Assembly (NCBI GenBank): GCA_002422765.1 | Contig: DITI01000059.1 | Coordinates: 1-14,485, forward strand | DNA from: Candidatus Pacebacteria bacterium UBA6188 | Lineage (GTDB): Bacteria > Patescibacteriota > Microgenomatia > UBA1400 > PJMF01 | Direction: 5' to 3' | Length of the DNA stretch: 14,485 nt | Shown: positions 10,551 to 14,485 of the stretch, one piece after another | How positions within the stretch are numbered: the first letter of the stretch is position 1 | How the letters are laid out: the number at the start of each line of letters is the position of its first letter | Notes under the pieces: model-generated | Database searches by the model: none | The model's input: only the letters and a program-made list of their open reading frames with translations | What the model was told of the DNA's origin: nothing | Translations under genes and position numbers: made by a program

Positions 10551-11621
10551 CTATGAGAACGATTCAATCACATCACAAATCTCCTCAATCTCTTTGTGAC
10601 TGACATGTGGTCCCATAGGTAAATAAACAATTTTTTGCCTCAAAGACCAAGGGCTATCATTAAGTTCTAGTCTTAAATATAGTTGTTTTTGTCGACAAAA
10701 ATCAAGAAATTTTTCTACTGCTTCAAGCTCAATGCCTAGAGGAAAGCCTCGCAGTTGAGCGCGGTCGGCCAAGGTAAAAGGAATTTGAAATAAAGAGTTG
10801 CTTTTAGCCAAGATGGAATCAAGGCGAGCACTGTATAAGCCAGCTTGTTCTTGTTTGCACTTTTCAATACTTTGATAGTTGAGGTGATGACTAAGATAGT
10901 TAAATAAATAAAAATTTGGACTTGGCCTCTGCTGATCGCCAATAATGTCATAGCCCTTTTCCATAGCGATAGTGGCAAGCTGATTGCCTTTAGCCTTTTT
11001 GCTGTAGTAGGTCCAAACTAAGGCCAGTTGCATCAGTAGCCACCAAAACAAAACTCGAGAGCGATAGATCAAAGTTAAGAGCCAATCATCCAGACCAATA
11101 GTTTTAATTTTTTCTTGACTAAAAACCCGACTGCCCTGCAAGGGTGCAACTTTGCGTAAGCTGTCTATCATGTAGTGGCGTTGGTCAAGTAATTTAATTT
11201 TGTTTGGATTAATTAAGCGATGGACACAGTCTTCGATTAGCAAGCTAGTACCTGATAAGAGCTCCAACCAATCTGGATTTTTCAGTAGTTCATTGCTGAT
11301 GCCAACAGGGTGAAAAATAATCACAACTCTCGGTTGGTATTTTTTGAGTTTAGCAACAAAGTCTTTCTGATCGACTCGTAGTTGCTTGTCTACTTGATAA
11401 GTTTGGCATTCTAGACCATGGTCCTTGATGTTCCCAACCACATCAAAGCAAAAAAAATCAGGAATCAACACGATTGAGCCCTTGGGAATTTGCTTTTGTC
11501 TGATAAGTTGCCACAAGGCGTCTTCAAAGGAAAGAAAGAAGCTCTGCTGGATATTTTTTGGCAATTTTGTTCGTTGCCAAGAAAAAAAAGCACTGATCAG
11601 AGGGGGTTGAATAGGTGGCAT
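10551..11621 (-). CDS. PLP-dependent aminotransferase-fold protein (DegT/DnrJ/EryC1-like)
   Basis: Resembles the aspartate-aminotransferase-fold enzymes that act on nucleotide sugars. About 356 residues. The pattern fits the large domain: IVLIPDFFCFDVVGNIKDHG (entry motif, as in VLVPAYTC), YQVDKQLRVDQKDF, VVIIFHPVGIS, LLIEDCVHRL (the Asp that contacts the pyridine ring, as in EDC), and DSLRKVAPLQGSRVF, where S-L-R-K matches the S-F-R-K Lys position of the family. A hydrophobic stretch LFWWLLMQLALVWTYY (about 190-205) is unusual and may anchor it to the membrane. ATG at 11621 is chosen, with GGAA 9 bases upstream; a TTG at 11636 adds MEYFS. Substrate unknown; the neighbouring methyl- and acyltransferase genes suggest sugar or glycan modification. 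Confidence 0.78.
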   Translation of the reverse strand: MPPIQPPLISAFFSWQRTKLPKNIQQSFFLSFEDALWQLIRQKQIPKGSIVLIPDFFCFDVVGNIKDHGLECQTYQVDKQLRVDQKDFVAKLKKYQPRVVIIFHPVGISNELLKNPDWLELLSGTSLLIEDCVHRLINPNKIKLLDQRHYMIDSLRKVAPLQGSRVFSQEKIKTIGLDDWLLTLIYRSRVLFWWLLMQLALVWTYYSKKAKGNQLATIAMEKGYDIIGDQQRPSPNFYLFNYLSHHLNYQSIEKCKQEQAGLYSARLDSILAKSNSLFQIPFTLADRAQLRGFPLGIELEAVEKFLDFCRQKQLYLRLELNDSPWSLRQKIVYLPMGPHVSHKEIEEICDVIESFS

Positions 11622-11653
11622 AGAAAAATATTCCAATTAAAAACAACCTCTTG

Positions 11654-11659
11654 ATTATA
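11654..11659 (-). promoter_or_regulatory. -10 box of the aminotransferase-like gene
   Basis: A consensus TATAAT on the minus strand would place the start near 11647, about 26 bases before the ATG at 11621. No good -35 hexamer. It is divergent from the strong promoter at 11707-11735, with the long inverted repeat between. Confidence 0.5.
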
Positions 11660-11690
11660 CAGAAAAAGAAAAAACATGCCCAAAATGATT

Positions 11691-11725
11691 AAATAGTCCT
11701 ATAACATTGACAAATAGGACTATTT
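11691..11725. promoter_or_regulatory. 12-bp perfect inverted repeat over the -35 box: probable operator
   Basis: AAATAGTCCTAT (11691-11702) and ATAGGACTATTT (11714-11725) are perfect inverted arms separated by 11 bases. The -35 hexamer TTGACA (11707-11712) sits in the centre, so a bound dimer would block polymerase. The binding protein is unknown; no repressor gene is adjacent. Confidence 0.72.
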
Positions 11726-11735
11726 CTGCTATAAT
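11707..11735 (+). promoter_or_regulatory. Consensus promoter of the zinc-ribbon membrane protein gene
   Basis: TTGACA (11707-11712), a 17-base spacer and TATAAT (11730-11735) with TGC in front (extended -10): perfect matches at every element. It should be very strong when not repressed. Predicted start is near 11742, about 150 bases before the start codon. Confidence 0.9.
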
Positions 11736-11741
11736 TAAGTG

Positions 11742-11817
11742 CTTTTACCAGATGTGGGCGCAATAGTTGCGTCTAATACCTGTTTTAAGCATTTGTACCT
11801 TAACAACAGCATTTTTT
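11742..11817 (+). ncRNA. Structured leader or small RNA ending in an intrinsic terminator
   Basis: From the predicted transcription start the RNA folds into a 9-bp hairpin, TGGGCGCAA (11755-11763) with TTGCGTCTA (11767-11775, two G-U pairs), then a terminator-like hairpin at 11780-11809 and a T6 run. This could be an independent RNA of about 76 bases, or an attenuator regulating the gene at 11895. An alternative pairing of GCTT (11741-11744) with AAGC (11787-11790) plus CAG/CTG would compete with the terminator. I do not recognise it as a known riboswitch. Confidence 0.5.
11780..11817 (+). terminator. Terminator-like hairpin inside the leader
   Basis: CTGTT plus TTAAG (11780-11789) pairs with CTTAA (11799-11803) and AACAG (11805-11809) with one bulged C, a 10-bp stem around a 9-base loop, followed two bases later by six T (11812-11817). 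It lies about 80 bases before the start codon, so read-through would be needed to express the gene. Confidence 0.6.
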
Positions 11818-11889
11818 GGCGACAAATTGATCATGCTTGTGGTCAGCTTGTCGTCAAAAATTTACTCAAAAAAATAACACTAGGAGTGT
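11818..11889 (+). promoter_or_regulatory. Leader hairpins, including one covering the Shine-Dalgarno sequence
   Basis: GGCGACAA (11818-11825) pairs with TTGTCGTC (11848-11855), 8 bp, with an inner 5-bp stem TGATC/GGTCA. Further on, ACACT (11877-11881), loop AGG, AGTGT (11885-11889) folds over the Shine-Dalgarno sequence GGAG (11883-11886) of the gene starting at 11895. Translational control is therefore plausible. Confidence 0.5.
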
Positions 11890-11894
11890 GCAGA

Positions 11895-13079
11895 ATGGCT
11901 AGACAGCTTGTAGTTTTAGCTTGGATTTGTCCGAATTGTAGCTCGGAAAATCCTGGTCCGCAGAAAACCTGTGGTAGTTGCGGAGCTCCACAGCCTGATA
12001 ATGTGAAGTTCCAAGAGCCAACTGGGGGTTTTAAAAAAGTTACCGATCCTAAAGAGATCGAAGAGGCCGCAAGTGGGCCTGATATTCACTGTGGTTTTTG
12101 TGGCACTAGAAACGCTGTAAAAAACAAAACTTGTACCCAATGTGGCGGAGACTTGAAAGAAGGCCAAGCTAGGAAAGTTGGCGATCGTCTTGATACAGAA
12201 GAAGATGAAGGGGTTAGACCTCAATCGAAACCTACTTCTACTTCAAATGGTAAGACAAGTGGAGCTGCGATTCCAGTAGCTTCCCCTCGCTCTCAAGCCC
12301 AAGTTCGTCGCACCAGCACGACTCAGTTAAGCGTCCTTTCCAATCTGGATTGGACGAAGTTGCTGACTCAAGCTGGGATTGCTTTGCTCGTGCTTCTCAT
12401 CCTGTCCGGCATTTCATGGTTTGTATACATGAAGTGGTTCAATGTGACAGAGGTACCAGTAACCATCGATAACTTCGCATGGAAAACTGAAGTGCCTATT
12501 GGTGAGATCTTCACCTATGAAGAAGAAGGTTGGATAGTTCCGCCCAGTGGTAGACAAACTGGCTCGGAACAACGCCATACTGGAAGCTATGAACAAAAGA
12601 AAGTTTGTGAGAATAAGCCGAAAAAAGTGCAGACTGGCACTGAAGATTGCAATCCTCATGTTGAGGATTTAGGCAATGGTTATGGAGAAGTTGTTTATGA
12701 CTCTTGCCCTGTGTATGTCACAGTGCAAGAGGAAGTCTGCCACAACGAAGATGATAAAACTAAGCCCATCAATGCCGCATGGTATTTTTATGACATTGAT
12801 AAATGGACTCAGACTCGGACTGTGTCAGCTCCGCTGACTGGTCTTGCCTCCGGCAATGAGCCTTATTGGCCCGAGTTCACTCTTGGTGTTGGCGAAAGTG
12901 AAGGCTTGCGCTCGGTTCGTTTTGTAGTTTACTACACTGACGAATTGGGTGAACCCCACACTTTCACCAGTTACAGTCAGTCTGACTGGAACTGGTTTGT
13001 ATCTTTATCCAAAGGTCAGACTTGTTATGCTGACCGCAATGGTTTCGGTAGTCTCAATGAGGGCATCGATTGCCGATGA
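11895..13079 (+). CDS. Membrane protein with two cytosolic zinc ribbons and an extracytoplasmic domain
   Basis: Function unknown. The 394 residues begin with a RanBP2-type zinc finger, W-x-C-x2-C-x3-N-x6-C-x2-C (Trp10, Cys12, Cys15, Asn19, Cys26, Cys29), and a second four-Cys ribbon (Cys66, Cys69, Cys80, Cys83). A polar, Ser/Thr-rich linker (about 100-150) and one membrane helix (about 158-178, AGIALLVLLILSGISWFVYM) follow. The remaining 215 residues are probably outside and beta-rich, with cysteines that could form disulfides (KVCENKP, EDCNPH, DSCPVY, EVCHNE, QTCYAD, IDCR). The start at 11895 is chosen for its GGAG 8 bases upstream; the frame is open back to 11739, but that part precedes or overlaps the predicted transcription start and leader hairpins. 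A zinc-sensing or envelope-stress role is speculation. Confidence 0.85.
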   Translation: MARQLVVLAWICPNCSSENPGPQKTCGSCGAPQPDNVKFQEPTGGFKKVTDPKEIEEAASGPDIHCGFCGTRNAVKNKTCTQCGGDLKEGQARKVGDRLDTEEDEGVRPQSKPTSTSNGKTSGAAIPVASPRSQAQVRRTSTTQLSVLSNLDWTKLLTQAGIALLVLLILSGISWFVYMKWFNVTEVPVTIDNFAWKTEVPIGEIFTYEEEGWIVPPSGRQTGSEQRHTGSYEQKKVCENKPKKVQTGTEDCNPHVEDLGNGYGEVVYDSCPVYVTVQEEVCHNEDDKTKPINAAWYFYDIDKWTQTRTVSAPLTGLASGNEPYWPEFTLGVGESEGLRSVRFVVYYTDELGEPHTFTSYSQSDWNWFVSLSKGQTCYADRNGFGSLNEGIDCR

Positions 13080-13098
13080 GTAATATGTTGTATAAGGA

Positions 13099-13131
13099 AC
13101 GCCGTCTGTTAACTCAGGCGGCGTTTTTTTT
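13099..13131 (+). terminator. Strong intrinsic terminator of the zinc-ribbon gene
   Basis: ACGCCGTCTG (13099-13108), six-base loop, CAGGCGGCGT (13115-13124): a 10-bp GC-rich stem with one G-U pair, followed by eight T. Confidence 0.95.
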
Positions 13132-13149
13132 GTTTTAATTATTCTTTTT

Positions 13150-13201
13150 GGAGACAGTGCACTCTACGAGTATTAGTCGCGCTTTGCTCGACGGCAGGAT
13201 T
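13150..13201 (-). repeat. tRNA-associated repeat, copy 2, with duplicate of the tRNA-Ser(GCT) 3' end
   Basis: Core 13160-13201 differs from copy 1 (8237-8278) at only three of 42 positions. The abutting ten bases 13150-13159 (GGAGACAGTG as plus strand) exactly repeat 13266-13275, the 3' end of the adjacent tRNA-Ser(GCT). Each repeat copy thus carries the end of its own neighbouring tRNA, not the other one. The sequence outside (AATTATT-rich) is also loosely similar at both sites. Confidence 0.87.
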
Positions 13202-13226
13202 TTAAAATAATTCTCTCTGTCTTTCA

Positions 13227-13264
13227 CAGATAAAAAAGATCAATACATCAATCTTTTTTATCTG
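13227..13264 (-). terminator. Terminator-like hairpin after tRNA-Ser(GCT)
   Basis: CAGATAAAAAAGAT (13227-13240) pairs perfectly over 14 bases with 13251-13264 around a 10-base loop. On the minus strand a T6 run lies in the second arm rather than after it. It begins at the base after the tRNA discriminator. Confidence 0.65.
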
Positions 13265-13349
13265 CGGAGACAGTGGGATTTGAACCCACGAACCCCAAAA
13301 GGGGTCAGGTTTAGCAAACCTGTGCAATTGGCCACTATGCGATGTCTCC
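13265..13349 (-). tRNA. tRNA-Ser (anticodon GCT)
   Basis: An 85-base class II cloverleaf: acceptor GGAGACA/TGTCTCC, discriminator G (13265), D stem GCAT/TTGC with one mismatch, anticodon stem CAGGT/ACCTG with loop TTGCTAA (anticodon GCT, reading AGC and AGT), variable arm with stem ACCCC/GGGGT, T arm GTGGG-TTCAAAT-CCCAC. CCA is not encoded. It shares its D-arm region (ATCGCATAGTGGCC) with the other tRNA-Ser in this window. Confidence 0.97.
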
Positions 13350-13368
13350 TTTTTAAAATATCAACCGA

Positions 13369-13377
13369 ATTGTAGCA
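13369..13377 (-). promoter_or_regulatory. Extended -10 promoter of tRNA-Ser(GCT)
   Basis: On the minus strand TGC followed by TACAAT (13374-13369) is an extended -10 element. Transcription would start near 13362, a 13-base leader before the tRNA 5' end at 13349. It lies between the stop of the membrane-protein gene and the tRNA. Confidence 0.5.
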
Positions 13378-13381
13378 GAGC

Positions 13382-14485
13382 TTAATGCATTTCGCTACTT
13401 CGTTCCTTGAGAAAATTGCGCCAGTCTTCGATGATGGTGATGAAGGTGGAAAATGGTAGATCGACGACGGCGGTGAAGAGGGCGGCGAAGACGTTGTACT
13501 TTTTCCATTTGTTGGAAAACCACTGGCCAATTTTGGCGAGAGGAATGGAAAAGAGTTCGAGTAGGAATTCAACGATGTTGCCACGATCTTCAATAGTGAT
13601 TTCTTTGGATTTCTGCTTGATCGCCATGGCAGCAAAAACCACCATTGCTACGTTGACGGTGTCAATGTACATGGAAGTCCAAGGCACATTGGCGACCTCA
13701 AAAACCCAAAAAATGAAGCGCATGCTGATCAAGCCACAGAAAGTAGAAATAGCAAAAAAGATCAGATTCATAACCTTATTTTTCTTGCGGGTAAAATCAA
13801 CTTCATAAACATCCTCACTATCTTGATGATGGATAATTTTGGCGATTTCTTTTTGAACGACACGTAAATTCTGGTCTTTTGGCGGACGAATGACGATGAC
13901 TAGGAGAAACATCACTAAACTAGGAATGAGTAGATCAACAAAGAGGGAAAACAAGGTAAATTCTTTGCCTGCCAATTTGGCCACTGGACCTTCAAAGATA
14001 ATGAAACTAGCGATGCCAGCGACAAAAATCGATAAAGTGGAATAAATGGCACTGCGGAAGAGACGTCCTTTGAGACTGGCTTTGCGTTTGAAATAGACGG
14101 TGCTCACCAGCTCTTTAAGTTCTTCTGGATTAGCTAATTTCTCTCTGACAACCTCAGGAGTGTTGTTGATACTATCCAAAACATCGCCAATGATACGGTA
14201 GGCAGCGTCATATTTACCAGAAAGTTTAAAAAACTGTTTACCTTCTTCACTATCGATGTCTTCGCTAATTTGTTGGCGAATCTCATGAACTTGGTCAATC
14301 ACTTGTTTGATGCTAGAGTCACTTTCTTCAATCCAAAATGGATAGCGGATTTTGATGATGTTGTAGGAGATGATAGGATCGTCAAAATTATACAGAGTGC
14401 GCATGTTGCCAATGTAGATTTGAATCAGGCGGTCCAAATCGCTAAGTCTGCTTTTGGGCAAAATACGATTGCGCTGGTAAATGAC
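13382..14485 (-). CDS. Multi-pass membrane protein of unknown function (start outside window)
   Basis: Not recognised. At least 367 residues are visible and the frame is still open at the right edge; a TTG at 14461 and ATG at 14404 are possible internal starts, but continuation upstream is more likely. The first half is soluble and charged, with helical stretches (IIKIRYPFWIEESDSSIKQVIDQVHEIRQQI). Four hydrophobic segments follow: STLSIFVAGIASFIIF, LFSLFVDLLIPSLVMFLLVIVI, VMNLIFFAISTFCGLISMRFIFWVF and SMYIDTVNVAMVVFAAMAI, then a partly hydrophobic C-terminal stretch (FAALFTAVVDLPFSTFITII). A basic loop separates segments 2 and 3. No catalytic motif seen. It ends 32 bases before the tRNA-Ser(GCT) gene. 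Confidence 0.82.
   Translation of the reverse strand, partial: VIYQRNRILPKSRLSDLDRLIQIYIGNMRTLYNFDDPIISYNIIKIRYPFWIEESDSSIKQVIDQVHEIRQQISEDIDSEEGKQFFKLSGKYDAAYRIIGDVLDSINNTPEVVREKLANPEELKELVSTVYFKRKASLKGRLFRSAIYSTLSIFVAGIASFIIFEGPVAKLAGKEFTLFSLFVDLLIPSLVMFLLVIVIRPPKDQNLRVVQKEIAKIIHHQDSEDVYEVDFTRKKNKVMNLIFFAISTFCGLISMRFIFWVFEVANVPWTSMYIDTVNVAMVVFAAMAIKQKSKEITIEDRGNIVEFLLELFSIPLAKIGQWFSNKWKKYNVFAALFTAVVDLPFSTFITIIEDWRNFLKERSSEMH

Noticed and set aside
11739..11894. N-terminal extension of the zinc-ribbon protein by 52 codons
   Set aside because: The GTG at 11739 lies before the expected transcription start, the bases form hairpins, and the ATG at 11895 has GGAG at the right distance.
13258..13635. 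Minus-strand ORF of 125 codons
   Set aside because: It reads through tRNA-Ser(GCT) and an alternative frame of the membrane-protein gene; Ser/Pro-rich shadow composition.

Overview
This 14.5 kb window looks like a chromosomal segment of an uncultured, small-genome bacterium. Candidate Phyla Radiation/Patescibacteria is my best guess, from gene style and the mix of small hypothetical membrane proteins; no marker gene here proves it. UGA is used as a stop (13077-13079) and no gene needs it read as an amino acid, so the standard bacterial code fits. Both tRNAs lack an encoded CCA.

Layout. (1) 1-1129: a copper-efflux unit on the minus strand, an ArsR-type repressor fused to a YHS domain, overlapping the start of a CopA-like P-type ATPase that runs off the left edge. 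(2) 1151-2417: metK behind a SAM-I riboswitch. (3) 2431-3002: an hsp20 gene on the minus strand with a CIRCE-like operator at its transcription start and its own terminator. (4) 3033-4302: a membrane-anchored extracytoplasmic protein, convergent with a Nudix hydrolase. (5) 4318-8064: an AT-rich defence-like island with a type II restriction-modification operon (C5-cytosine methyltransferase plus a nuclease with a B3-like C-terminal domain), convergent with a two-gene module (lysine-rich winged-helix protein plus a HEPN-like protein) that I do not recognise as a named system. (6) 8228-8437: a repeat, a terminator and a tRNA-Ser gene with the very unusual anticodon ACT. (7) 8423-11659: a minus-strand run of acyltransferase, GIY-YIG protein, SAM-methyltransferase-like protein and PLP-aminotransferase-like protein; the acyltransferase stop lies inside the tRNA. 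(8) 11691-13131: a membrane protein with two zinc ribbons, behind a consensus promoter inside a 12-bp perfect inverted repeat and a leader with a terminator-like hairpin and a hairpin over the Shine-Dalgarno sequence. (9) 13150-13377: a second copy of the repeat and tRNA-Ser(GCT). (10) 13382-14485: a multi-pass membrane protein running off the right edge.

Regulation stands out more than enzymology. Five genes have a -10 box 6-9 bases from the start codon and no Shine-Dalgarno sequence, suggesting leaderless mRNAs; others have good Shine-Dalgarno sequences. The two tRNA-Ser genes each carry, about 90-125 bp downstream, a near-identical 42-bp repeat abutting a second copy of that same tRNA's own 3' end. 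That is the most puzzling pattern here, together with the layered control region at 11691-11894 and the ACT anticodon.
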